From Actinomycetota bacterium (GTDB lineage Bacteria; Actinomycetota; Acidimicrobiia; IMCC26256; PALSA-610): 64,000 nt of DNA. This document shows, piece after piece, positions 56,091 through 64,000 of this stretch (positions are counted from its first letter, which is position 1; each line of letters opens with the position of its first letter). A model generated the notes under the pieces. That model had not been told where the DNA came from, searched no databases, and was given only the letters and a program-made list of their open reading frames with translations. The translations under genes and the position numbers were made by a program. The stretch covers positions 26,463 to 90,462 of the forward strand of contig SXHN01000031.1 in NCBI GenBank assembly GCA_005773635.1, read 5' to 3'.

Positions 56091-57212
56091 TCAGCGATCC
56101 CTTCGATAGTCGAGGCGCACATCGTTTTCGATTACCCGTGCTGATTCCAACGTCCAACGACGCGCATCCGCGATTGTCGACGGGCCGTCGTGTGCCAACG
56201 TGGGAAGCCCGTGCGATCCCAACAGTGTGTTGCCCAAATACACAGTGAGTTGATCAACCAAATCGGCAGCAAGTAGCGCGCCGTGAAGCGCTGCGCCTCC
56301 TTCGACCATTGCTTGGAGCACACCTCGTGCGCCGAGGATCGAGAGCACCGCGTCAAGATCCACGCCCCGCCCCGCAGCCGCACTTGCAAAATCAACGAAT
56401 GCAACTTCGGCGCCGCAAGCTTCCCATTCGCGGACCCGTTGCGCTTCTGCCCGTTTGGTACTGACGACAAGCGTTGGTGCAATTTCGACGTTGAACAACG
56501 GGCCTTCAGCCGGCACGCGCCCGTGCGCATCCAGCAACACGCGTAAAGGAGGGCTGCCCAACGCAGCGTCGTCGTCAGCAGGCAAGTCGCGAACGTTCAA
56601 TGATGGGCGATCGGCCAATGCAGTTCCCGCGCCAACGACGACGGCCTGCGAGTCAGCCCGCAGCGCATGTACATCCGCTCGCGCCGGCGCGCTGGTGATC
56701 CACTGCGAAGTACCGTCACTCGCTGCTACATATCCATCAATTGAATTAGCCGTTTTCACGATACACATCGCCCGGCCGGTGCGACGGTGGTGTAAATACG
56801 CGGCCAATTGTCGACGAACGGCTAAGGATTGGCAACCCACGCTGACTTCGATACCGGCGGCGCGCAAGTGCGCGAATCCTCGGCCCGCGACCAACGGGTC
56901 GGGGTCTTCGAGCGCACACACCACTCGAGCAATTCCGGCGCTGATGATCGCGTCGACACACGGTGGCTGGTTGCCGTGATGAGCGCACGGCTCGAGCGTT
57001 GTGTAGATGGTTGCTCCGCGAGCTCTGGATCCGGCACGGTCGAGTGCGTTCGGCTCAGCGTGACGCCCTTTGTGGTACGCATCGGTGGCGCCGACCCCGA
57101 TCAGTTCCCCATCTGCGGCGACGCAGGCTCCGACATGAGGCCACGGCGCAGCAATACGACGCGACGCGTGCGCAGCGCCAATTGCCGCGTTCATCGCATC
57201 CGTGTCGTCCAT
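56091..57212 (-). CDS. ribD: bifunctional riboflavin deaminase/reductase RibD
   Basis: HPNVGACV-like WPHVGACVAADGELIGVGAT...GRHAEPNALDRAGSRARGATIYTTLEPCAHHGNQPPCVDAII...KTANSIDGYVAASDGTSQWITS. Confidence 0.95.
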   Translation of the reverse strand: MDDTDAMNAAIGAAHASRRIAAPWPHVGACVAADGELIGVGATDAYHKGRHAEPNALDRAGSRARGATIYTTLEPCAHHGNQPPCVDAIISAGIARVVCALEDPDPLVAGRGFAHLRAAGIEVSVGCQSLAVRRQLAAYLHHRRTGRAMCIVKTANSIDGYVAASDGTSQWITSAPARADVHALRADSQAVVVGAGTALADRPSLNVRDLPADDDAALGSPPLRVLLDAHGRVPAEGPLFNVEIAPTLVVSTKRAEAQRVREWEACGAEVAFVDFASAAAGRGVDLDAVLSILGARGVLQAMVEGGAALHGALLAADLVDQLTVYLGNTLLGSHGLPTLAHDGPSTIADARRWTLESARVIENDVRLDYRRDR

Positions 57213-57325
57213 TGCAGTGTCCTTGGTCAGGCCTGCGAGACACAGCACGGCCCGCGACACATGCAGCAGCAACACCCCAGGCGAACGCCGCGCCGGAATG
57301 CCACTTCACTGTCTGTATCGAGGCC

Positions 57326-57468
57326 CTCTCCCATCCGGACTTTCACCGTCGGTCCCGGATTCTCACCGGATCGGGCGCATCCACACCGCACGCGGCACGG
57401 ACTTGCTTCGCGGACTTACCAACGTCGCCGTTGGATCACCGCCGGTCGGGACTTACACCCAAGCAGTT
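57326..57468 (-). ncRNA. FMN riboswitch (RFN element)
   Basis: Minus strand contains GTAAGTCCCGACCGGCGGTGATC, AAGTCCGCGA, GATCCGGTGAGAATCCGGGACCGACGGTGAAAGTCCGGATGGGAGAGGGC upstream of ribD. Confidence 0.93.
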
Positions 57469-57568
57469 GCTGTATCCCGAGGGTCTCAAAATTGTGAACC
57501 GAGCGTACACCCGCTGCCGCAAAATTGCAACACGTTCCATTTTTGGCCCGCACGCTCCAACGAAGGTT

Positions 57569-57606
57569 GGCGCGTTTGTGTACCGCCCGCGGTCGACTAT
57601 CGCGCC
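57569..57606. repeat. 38-bp imperfect palindromic repeat, copy 3
   Basis: GGCGCGTTTGTGTACCGCCCGCGGTCGACTATCGCGCC; 1 difference from copy 1. Confidence 0.92.
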
Positions 57607-57632
57607 AAGGGTCCGGCGCCGGAGGCCGGTGT

Positions 57633-57670
57633 GGCGCGTTTGTGTACCGCCCGCGGTCGACTATCGCGCC
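57633..57670. repeat. 38-bp imperfect palindromic repeat, copy 4
   Basis: Identical to copy 3 over 38 bp; 9 nt from the 57680 gene end. Confidence 0.92.
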
Positions 57671-57679
57671 AACCGCGCT

Positions 57680-58168
57680 TTAGTGGGGTCGACCGCCGCT
57701 CAGGAGATCTAGAGCATGCGGGATGACCGCCGCGACAGCTTCAAACGCCTCGACAGCTCCCCCGCTGCTGCCGGGCGAATTGACAATCAGGGTTGCGCCA
57801 CGAGTACCGGCGACTGCCCGCGACAGCATCCCGAAGTTGCGGCCCTCGGTATTCGAGGCAACACGGATCGCTTCCGACAACCCGGGCGCTTGCCGTTCAA
57901 TGGCCGCCAGAGTGCCTTCGGGAGTGAGATCACGAGGGCCGAAACCAGTGCCGCCGGTGGTCATGATCAGGCCAGCAAACCCGTCGCTCATTTCAATCAA
58001 TGCATCCCGCACACTGAACACCCCGTCGGCAACCACGCGCTGTTCGACGACGGCGTAGCCGGCCGCGGTCAGTGTCGCGACCAGCGCCTCACCGCTCTTG
58101 TTCTCACGCGTCCCCGCGATGACACCATCGGAGCAGGTCAACACTTTGGCGAGCAACGGATCGGTCAC
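57680..58168 (-). CDS. MogA/MoaB family molybdenum cofactor biosynthesis protein
   Basis: KVLTCSDGVIAGTRENKSGEALVATL...GLIMTTGGTGFGPRDLTPEGT...LIVNSPGSSGGAVEAFEAVAAVIPHALDLL. Confidence 0.93.
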   Translation of the reverse strand: MTDPLLAKVLTCSDGVIAGTRENKSGEALVATLTAAGYAVVEQRVVADGVFSVRDALIEMSDGFAGLIMTTGGTGFGPRDLTPEGTLAAIERQAPGLSEAIRVASNTEGRNFGMLSRAVAGTRGATLIVNSPGSSGGAVEAFEAVAAVIPHALDLLSGGRPH

Positions 58169-58821
58169 GAGCGCGCATCCAAGGCAGCTTGACGAATGCC
58201 CCTTGCAGCAGCCTGAGGATCAGGCGCTGCGAAGATGGCAGTTCCAGCAACCAAAATATCGACGCCTGCAGCAGCCGCCGCTGCCCCGGTTTCCGCGTTA
58301 ATCCCACCGTCTATTTCAATTTCGAACGACCGCCCGTGGTGATCCCGCCACGCGACCGCGCTCTTCACCTTGTCGAGAACTTCCGGGATAAACGACTGCC
58401 CACCAAAGCCGGTCTTGACGCTCATAATCAACAGAGTGTCGACGCGATCGAGAAACTTCTCAACTTCGCTCAACGGAGTTGCGGGCTCCAACGTCAAGCC
58501 GACTTTGCACCCCAAGTCGGCGATACGCCTCAGCAAGGAATCTGTGTCGCCAACCTCAACGTGCACCGTGATCCCATCGGCTCCTGCGGCCGCGAAGGCG
58601 TCCAACAGATCGCCAGGATTCGCCACCATGAGGTGACAATCCAAATACAGATCTGTCGCTTTGCGCAGCGACGCCACAACCGGCGACCCGATCGAAATAT
58701 TCGGCACGTAGTGGCCATCCATGGCATCAACGTGCAGCAAGTCAGCTTCCGAACCAACCGCCTTGATGTGGTCACCAAGATGGGCGAAATCAGCAGCGAG
58801 AATCGATGGCGCAATCTTCAT
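58165..58821 (-). CDS. rpe: ribulose-phosphate 3-epimerase
   Basis: KIAPSILAADFAHLGDHI...LHVDAMDGHYVPNISIGSPVV...LDCHLMVANP...MSVKTGFGGQSFIPEVLDKV...IEIDGGINAETG. Confidence 0.97.
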   Translation of the reverse strand: MKIAPSILAADFAHLGDHIKAVGSEADLLHVDAMDGHYVPNISIGSPVVASLRKATDLYLDCHLMVANPGDLLDAFAAAGADGITVHVEVGDTDSLLRRIADLGCKVGLTLEPATPLSEVEKFLDRVDTLLIMSVKTGFGGQSFIPEVLDKVKSAVAWRDHHGRSFEIEIDGGINAETGAAAAAAGVDILVAGTAIFAAPDPQAAARGIRQAALDARS

Positions 58822-58848
58822 CGCGTCAAACTAATTGTTTCGGCATCG

Positions 58849-60273
58849 CTACGAGGTGCGTTCCAGGATCAACACATACATGCCGTCGGTTGCCGCATCG
58901 TGAGGCAGGATGATCGCGCCGCGTCCCAGCGGCCGCCATGGCAAACTGGGCGGCGCAAGGGCAACGAAGTTAGGAAGTTCGGTGAGCGCCCATTCGTCGA
59001 TTCCGATCGTTTCGGCCCGACTCATTGTGCAGACGCTAAACACCACCCGACCCCCAATCTTTACAACTTCAGCGGAAGCTTGCAGCAGCGAGCATTGCAG
59101 CGCGGCGAGACTTTCAACTTGCTGGGGCTGCACGCGCCACCGCGCTTCCGGTCGGCGGCGCAGGACTCCAAGCCCACTACACGGAGCATCTAGCAACACG
59201 CGATCGAATGTGCCCGGCACAAAGCTCATCGCAACGCCCGACGCACACAACGCGTGTACCGAGTCGAGTTGCAGTCGCCCCGCCGCTTCGCGCACCAAGC
59301 GCAGTCGCGTCGCGTGCACATCGGCCGCGATCACAACGCCGTCATCGTTCATCCGCTCGGCCGCTGCACACGATTTACCACCAGGCGCTGACGCAACATC
59401 AAGAATAATTTCGCCTGGTCTCGGGTCGAGTAGCGCAACAATCGCTTGACTACCCTGATCTTGCGGGCTGGCGCGTCCATCGCGCACGGTGCGAAGCGCG
59501 CCAATATCACCAAACCCCTTGATAATCAGGGCCTCATCGATCAATGTGCCTCGTTCGATCGACCCCCCACGCTGTTCGAGCTCACGAATCACCGCGGCGG
59601 CATCACCGCGCATCGTGTTGATTCGCAACGTGACTGCACCGGGTTCATTCATCGCTTCGAGCGCAAGGCGCGCGTCGTCGGCTCCGAAATTACGCGTGAG
59701 TTCCTCGACAATCCAGTCGGGGTACGACAGATCAGTGGCCGCATCTTCAGCTTCCGGCCACGGCGGGCCACTACGACCCAGAGCACGCAGCACTCCGTTC
59801 ACATATTTTTGCGCACTCGGCGGAGTAGCGGCCACCGTTTCCATTACTGCCGCGTGCGGCGCGACCCCATTGACGAATTGATACGCGCCAACGCGCAACG
59901 CGGCGCGCACCGGCGGGTCGAGTTGCGACAGCGGACGCTTCGACAACGGTGCGAGTAGACCGTCGAGATACCGTTGCCTGCGCAGCGTGCCGTACACCGC
60001 GTCGGTCACCCAGTCTTTGTCGCGTTGCTCGAGCCGCGACCTACGCAACCGCACTGGTAGATCAACGTTCGCAAAGCTCCCGGTATCAGCGCGTACCAGC
60101 GCATCGATTGCAATAGACCGAGCATTCATGCGCCGTCGCGGCAGCGTCGGATCTTTGGGTACCTCGTCGCGACGAGATTGCCCCGCGTACTTGGTCCGTT
60201 TGGGTTTCTTATCAGCGCTACCGGGCCCACTGACACGTCGCCGCTGGGCCGCAGGTTGAGACTCCTCAGACAT
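58849..60273 (-). CDS. rsmB: 16S rRNA (cytosine-967-C5)-methyltransferase RsmB/Sun
   Basis: N-terminal NusB-like domain; QDQGSQAIVALLDPRPGEIILDVASAPGGKSCAAAERM...RVLLDAPCSGLGVLRRRPEARWR...FSVCTMSRAET. Confidence 0.93.
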   Translation of the reverse strand: MSEESQPAAQRRRVSGPGSADKKPKRTKYAGQSRRDEVPKDPTLPRRRMNARSIAIDALVRADTGSFANVDLPVRLRRSRLEQRDKDWVTDAVYGTLRRQRYLDGLLAPLSKRPLSQLDPPVRAALRVGAYQFVNGVAPHAAVMETVAATPPSAQKYVNGVLRALGRSGPPWPEAEDAATDLSYPDWIVEELTRNFGADDARLALEAMNEPGAVTLRINTMRGDAAAVIRELEQRGGSIERGTLIDEALIIKGFGDIGALRTVRDGRASPQDQGSQAIVALLDPRPGEIILDVASAPGGKSCAAAERMNDDGVVIAADVHATRLRLVREAAGRLQLDSVHALCASGVAMSFVPGTFDRVLLDAPCSGLGVLRRRPEARWRVQPQQVESLAALQCSLLQASAEVVKIGGRVVFSVCTMSRAETIGIDEWALTELPNFVALAPPSLPWRPLGRGAIILPHDAATDGMYVLILERTS

Positions 60274-61180
60274 CGCGATTCACTCCATCAACATTCACTT
60301 CATTGCGCTTGCCCGAGCGCCAGGCCATTCCCGACATCGGGCGTTTACCGTTGGGTTGCACCTCATCAAGCAACAGGCCACCATCGCGGCAATTCAACAC
60401 CGCTCGTTTGCTGACAGCGCCGATTCCTGGAAGGTCGCGATCCACAACATGAGCGCCCAACACCTTTAATCGCTGGCCGTCAACGACCACCCACGCTCCT
60501 GGTTTCGGATTTCCGGCCCGCACAACGCGGGCCAAATCCCCAACCGGTCGATCCGTGTCCAAGCGAAATTCCTCAACCGAAAGCTTGTGTGCGTACACAG
60601 GATCTCCGACCTGCGGACGCGGATGCATTTTGGGAACCGCGTCAATGGATTCAACAAGCAACGACGTGCCAATGTCGACGAGCTGAGACCGGAGTTCTCC
60701 AGCGGTGACATTGTCACCGATCTCCAGACGCGCCTCAGCAAAGATTCCGCCAGTATCGAGCCCCGCTTCCATCGCCATCACCGCAACACCGGTTTCATGG
60801 TCTCCTGCAATGATTGCTCGTTCAACCGGCGCTGCACCACGCCACCGTGGCAGGAGTGAGAAATGTAGGTTCACGAAACCCGAACGAGTGGCCGCGAGCA
60901 ATTCGGGCGGCAAGATCTGCCCGAACGCGACCACAACGCCGAGTTGAGCCTCCAGAGCCGCGACTTCATCAATGATTTCAATACTTTTCTGGGGTGTGAC
61001 TACGCGAAGCCCCAATTCTTGCGCACACAGTTTCACGGGCGTCGCCAGAAGCTCACCGCCGCGTCGACCTCGCCGTCGATCGGGTTGAGTCACAACCAAC
61101 GCAACGTCATCGCCGTTGGCGACCAATGCTCGCAGCGGCGTGACTGCATCAGCCGGTGACCCAAAATAGACGATACGCAT
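60266..61180 (-). CDS. fmt: methionyl-tRNA formyltransferase
   Basis: RIVYFGSPADAVTPLRALVANGDDVALVVTQPDRRRGRRGGELLATPVK...FVNLHFSLLPRWRGAAPVERAIIAGDHETGVAVMAMEAGLDTGGI. Confidence 0.96.
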   Translation of the reverse strand: MRIVYFGSPADAVTPLRALVANGDDVALVVTQPDRRRGRRGGELLATPVKLCAQELGLRVVTPQKSIEIIDEVAALEAQLGVVVAFGQILPPELLAATRSGFVNLHFSLLPRWRGAAPVERAIIAGDHETGVAVMAMEAGLDTGGIFAEARLEIGDNVTAGELRSQLVDIGTSLLVESIDAVPKMHPRPQVGDPVYAHKLSVEEFRLDTDRPVGDLARVVRAGNPKPGAWVVVDGQRLKVLGAHVVDRDLPGIGAVSKRAVLNCRDGGLLLDEVQPNGKRPMSGMAWRSGKRNEVNVDGVNRDV

Positions 61181-61200
61181 CCGCGAAATCCCTGGACGCG

Positions 61201-61716
61201 CTAGAGCGCGTTCCGCTTGCCATTGTCGATCGCGTCGCCACGCTCACGCCACTGCTTTAATGCGAGTTTGCGATCGGCGCGTTCCATGCGGTCAAACATC
61301 AACACGCCATCAAGATGATCGATCTCGTGTAAGAAACACCGCCCGAGCAATTCATCACCTACGACAATGATCTCATTGCCGTCGAGATCGTTGGCCTGAA
61401 CGGTGATGAGTTTCGGTCGCGCAATCTCAAATGACAAACCCGGGATCGACAAGCAGCCCTCTTCGTAGGTCCATTCGCCTTCACTCGCCACGACTACAGG
61501 GTTCAGCAATACTTCGGGGCCATCTCCAACGTCGTATACGAAAAATCGCTGCTCAATGCCGACCTGCGGCGCGGCCAAACCGACGCCCGACGCGTCGTAC
61601 ATTGTGTCGAACATCGCATCGACGACGTTGACGAATTTGCCATCCACATCGACCACTGGCGCGCTCTCCCGTTTCAAAACGGGATCGCCGAAAACGCGGA
61701 TCGGGTACGTGGCCAT
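61201..61716 (-). CDS. def: peptide deformylase
   Basis: PIRVFGDPVLKRESAPV...GVGLAAPQVGIEQRFFVYDV...EEGCLSIPG...CFLHEIDHLDGVLMFDRM (HEIDH). Confidence 0.97.
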   Translation of the reverse strand: MATYPIRVFGDPVLKRESAPVVDVDGKFVNVVDAMFDTMYDASGVGLAAPQVGIEQRFFVYDVGDGPEVLLNPVVVASEGEWTYEEGCLSIPGLSFEIARPKLITVQANDLDGNEIIVVGDELLGRCFLHEIDHLDGVLMFDRMERADRKLALKQWRERGDAIDNGKRNAL

Positions 61717-61755
61717 CGGCGGCCCACGCTACCCGTCTCAACGACCATTTCCCGC

Positions 61756-63474
61756 CTAGAGCCTCGGCGGGTCGACCGAGACCCGAAGCTTGCCAAGTGC
61801 TCGACCCGCGGCCACGCTGATCGACAGCGCCGCGGCCAATGCAACGGCGTCTCGCGCATGTACCAGCAGTCGCTCAGGGTCACGGTCGAAGCGAAGCTCG
61901 GGGTCGGTCACGCTCACAGCGGCGAGTTGTAGCGCACATTCCTTGAGTGCGACCTCCTCGCCACGCACTTCGGCGATCGCTGCGAACGGTGGCAAGTCGT
62001 AGAGTCGACGCCTGCTCAACTCGTTGGCAACGAATTCTGCGTGATCTCCGCCGCATACCACCCGAACTACTTCGTGATCAGGGTCGTGTGTCTGAATCAG
62101 CACCCGGCTCGATGACCGCGGTCGCCCGGACAGCACGTGCGCCGCCCGCACAACCAACCACAGCGCTTGCTCGTTCGCACGGTACCGAGCTGCGTAGAGT
62201 TCGGAGTCGAAATCGATGAATGCCACCAACGTCGGCTTGCGACGACGGATCTCGCGTCGATGCAACACCGCTTCAGTACCGACCAACACCGCGGCGTCTG
62301 GCGCATCGGCTGCTCCCGCATCGACCGCACTCACGGCAATTCCTCCGAGCCGCAACGACAAGTGCGAAGCAACGCGTTGCACGCCCGCCGCTAACACCTT
62401 GAGTTTTGTCGCGCCACAATGCACGCAAAATGACGGCCGAATTTCGATGTCGTTTGGCGTGTCGTGGTCCCAGAGTGGTTTGCCATTCGCATCCCATCGC
62501 GTGAGAGAATGACACGACGCACAGCGTAAGAGACGCACGCCCCCACGGCGATTCAGAACCAGCACCGCGAGCTCATTGCGATCAATGCACGACCGCACGG
62601 CGTCCGTCAACTCGTCGCTAATGCTGCCCGCGGTTGGGTCGGTGGCCCGCATGTCGATTACTTCGACACGGGGCCAACCATCCGCTTCGGCCTCCTTGGC
62701 GACGGTGACGACGCGATCGCTGCGAAATACTGCGGTCGCCGTTGGCGTTGGTGATACCACCACAGTGAGCGCGCCACATGAGTCAGCGCGTTCGCGCAAC
62801 ACGTCGCGAGCGTGCCAGGTGGGTGACCGCTCCTCTTGCAAGGCTTCGTCGGCATCATCCAGCACAATCGCCCGACGCAGATCAGGTACGGGAGCGAACG
62901 TCGCCATTCGCCCGCCCACCACGACACATTCACCACCGGCGGCAATTCGCCAGGCTTCTGTAAGTGCCGCACGAGATTCGTCGGAATGCAGCAATGCGAC
63001 CCGCACACCTTGCGCATTCAACCAACGCGAAAATGCTTGGGCCCGTGACCCGTCAGCAGTCAGCACGATCGTCGACCCCGAAGACGCTGCAAGCCGAGCA
63101 ACGAGCCGTCGCCGATCGAAGCGAGGTGGCCAGCGGACAACCACCAAACCGTGACCATCCACACGCGCCGAAACCCCGTCGGCGCAAGATTCAACAGCGT
63201 CCGCGGGCGGTGCGAATACCAGCTCTGGAAGCGCATCGTTGCGCCGGACGAAACCAGGCGCCACGTTGTTGAGCGGCGACGCGGCGCGCAGCAGCGGCAC
63301 CAGGGGCCCTGAGTAGCGGTGTGCAACAAGCTCAGCGAGTTCGATCACCGACGGAGGCGGACCCGCCGACGACACCGCGAGTAGCGGCCGAAGCTTGGCG
63401 GGGTTGACGTCGCTCACCACATGGTCAGCGACCACCCAACCGCGAACTCGGCGACCATGCAGGGCGATACGCAC
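61756..63474 (-). CDS. priA: degenerate primosomal protein N' (PriA-like); coding appears to continue upstream to about 63560-63570
   Basis: RIALHGRRVRGWVV N-terminal DNA-binding region, Cys cluster LRCASCH...CVHCGATKL; Walker A not recognizable; upstream in-frame ICRVLPDVIAVERAFDYIVGDVQGPDVCVGAIV. Confidence 0.85.
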   Translation of the reverse strand: MRIALHGRRVRGWVVADHVVSDVNPAKLRPLLAVSSAGPPPSVIELAELVAHRYSGPLVPLLRAASPLNNVAPGFVRRNDALPELVFAPPADAVESCADGVSARVDGHGLVVVRWPPRFDRRRLVARLAASSGSTIVLTADGSRAQAFSRWLNAQGVRVALLHSDESRAALTEAWRIAAGGECVVVGGRMATFAPVPDLRRAIVLDDADEALQEERSPTWHARDVLRERADSCGALTVVVSPTPTATAVFRSDRVVTVAKEAEADGWPRVEVIDMRATDPTAGSISDELTDAVRSCIDRNELAVLVLNRRGGVRLLRCASCHSLTRWDANGKPLWDHDTPNDIEIRPSFCVHCGATKLKVLAAGVQRVASHLSLRLGGIAVSAVDAGAADAPDAAVLVGTEAVLHRREIRRRKPTLVAFIDFDSELYAARYRANEQALWLVVRAAHVLSGRPRSSSRVLIQTHDPDHEVVRVVCGGDHAEFVANELSRRRLYDLPPFAAIAEVRGEEVALKECALQLAAVSVTDPELRFDRDPERLLVHARDAVALAAALSISVAAGRALGKLRVSVDPPRL

Positions 63475-63587
63475 GATGGCGCCGACACAAACGTCGGGGC
63501 CTTGGACATCACCGACGATGTAGTCGAAGGCCCGCTCGACGGCAATGACATCGGGCAGGACTCGACAAATGCGTTGGAAAGCAAGCG

Positions 63588-64000
63588 TTATGCGAGTGCC
63601 TCGGCGGCCTTGCGCATCTGCGAGGCGTACGGCTCAGTGTTTTCCCAAGTGAAACCAGCAATGGCAGCTTCGGCGGCGGTGTCGGTGCGACCGAAGTGAC
63701 CGTAGGCAGAGGTGCGATGGAAGATCGGGCGACGAAGATCTAGACGCGCAATCAACGCGGCAGGACGCATATCGAACGTTTCCTTCGCCAATTGCTCAAC
63801 CTTTTCCGGCGCGATTTCCGACGTGCCGAAGGTGTCGACCATGATCGACATCGGACGGGCCACACCAATCGCATAGGCGACCTGCGCCTCACATCGCTTC
63901 GCAATTCCTGCAGCCACGACGGTCTTAGCGATTTGGCACACGGCGTAGGCAGCGGACCGGTCAACCTTGGTCGGGTCCTTACCGGAAAATGCGCCTCCAC
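63588..64000 (-). CDS. metK: S-adenosylmethionine synthetase, C-terminal part (continues beyond window)
   Basis: [59 protein letters not shown]...GHFGR. Confidence 0.96.
   Translation of the reverse strand, partial: GGAFSGKDPTKVDRSAAYAVCQIAKTVVAAGIAKRCEAQVAYAIGVARPMSIMVDTFGTSEIAPEKVEQLAKETFDMRPAALIARLDLRRPIFHRTSAYGHFGRTDTAAEAAIAGFTWENTEPYASQMRKAAEALA

Noticed and set aside
58189-59193. 334-aa plus-strand ORF
   Set aside because: Antisense to rpe and rsmB, spans both genes; shadow ORF.
1-64000. tRNA/rRNA genes, transposases, integrases, toxin-antitoxin or defence islands
   Set aside because: None seen; most gaps between CDSs are short and no translated ORF resembles these families.

Overview
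A 64 kb chromosomal window with high coding density. It is most likely from an actinobacterium, probably Acidimicrobiia-like; this is inferred from the Pup-proteasome genes and the metK-priA-def-fmt-rsmB-rpe-rib gene order. I saw no rRNA, tRNA, CRISPR array, transposase or phage block. Main contents: (i) LLM oxidoreductase, hydrolase, amidohydrolase and nitronate monooxygenase genes with ArsR, MarR and TetR regulators and candidate operators; (ii) an acyl-CoA carboxylase / acyl-CoA dehydrogenase locus; (iii) a Pup-Dop-ARC locus interrupted by an extraordinary Arg/Trp-rich, almost acid-free predicted membrane protein; (iv) a seven-gene coupled operon with a TtuB/ThiS-like ubiquitin-fold protein ending in GGA, a TtuA-like tRNA thiolase and TrmI; (v) a GH84 - GT2 - NagA operon; (vi) tkt-tal-zwf with a methyltransferase::Mug DNA glycosylase fusion on the opposite strand; (vii) hydantoinase/oxoprolinase genes with a repeat block at their junction; (viii) an FMN-riboswitch-led riboflavin operon and translation/primosome genes up to metK. 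A 38-bp imperfect palindrome occurs four times as two tandem pairs 27 kb apart. The best candidates for something undescribed are the Arg-stripe protein between arc and dop, the TtuB-GGA/TtuA/TrmI operon, the methyltransferase-Mug fusion and the 38-bp paired palindromes. All family calls come from reading the translated sequences; no database search was run.
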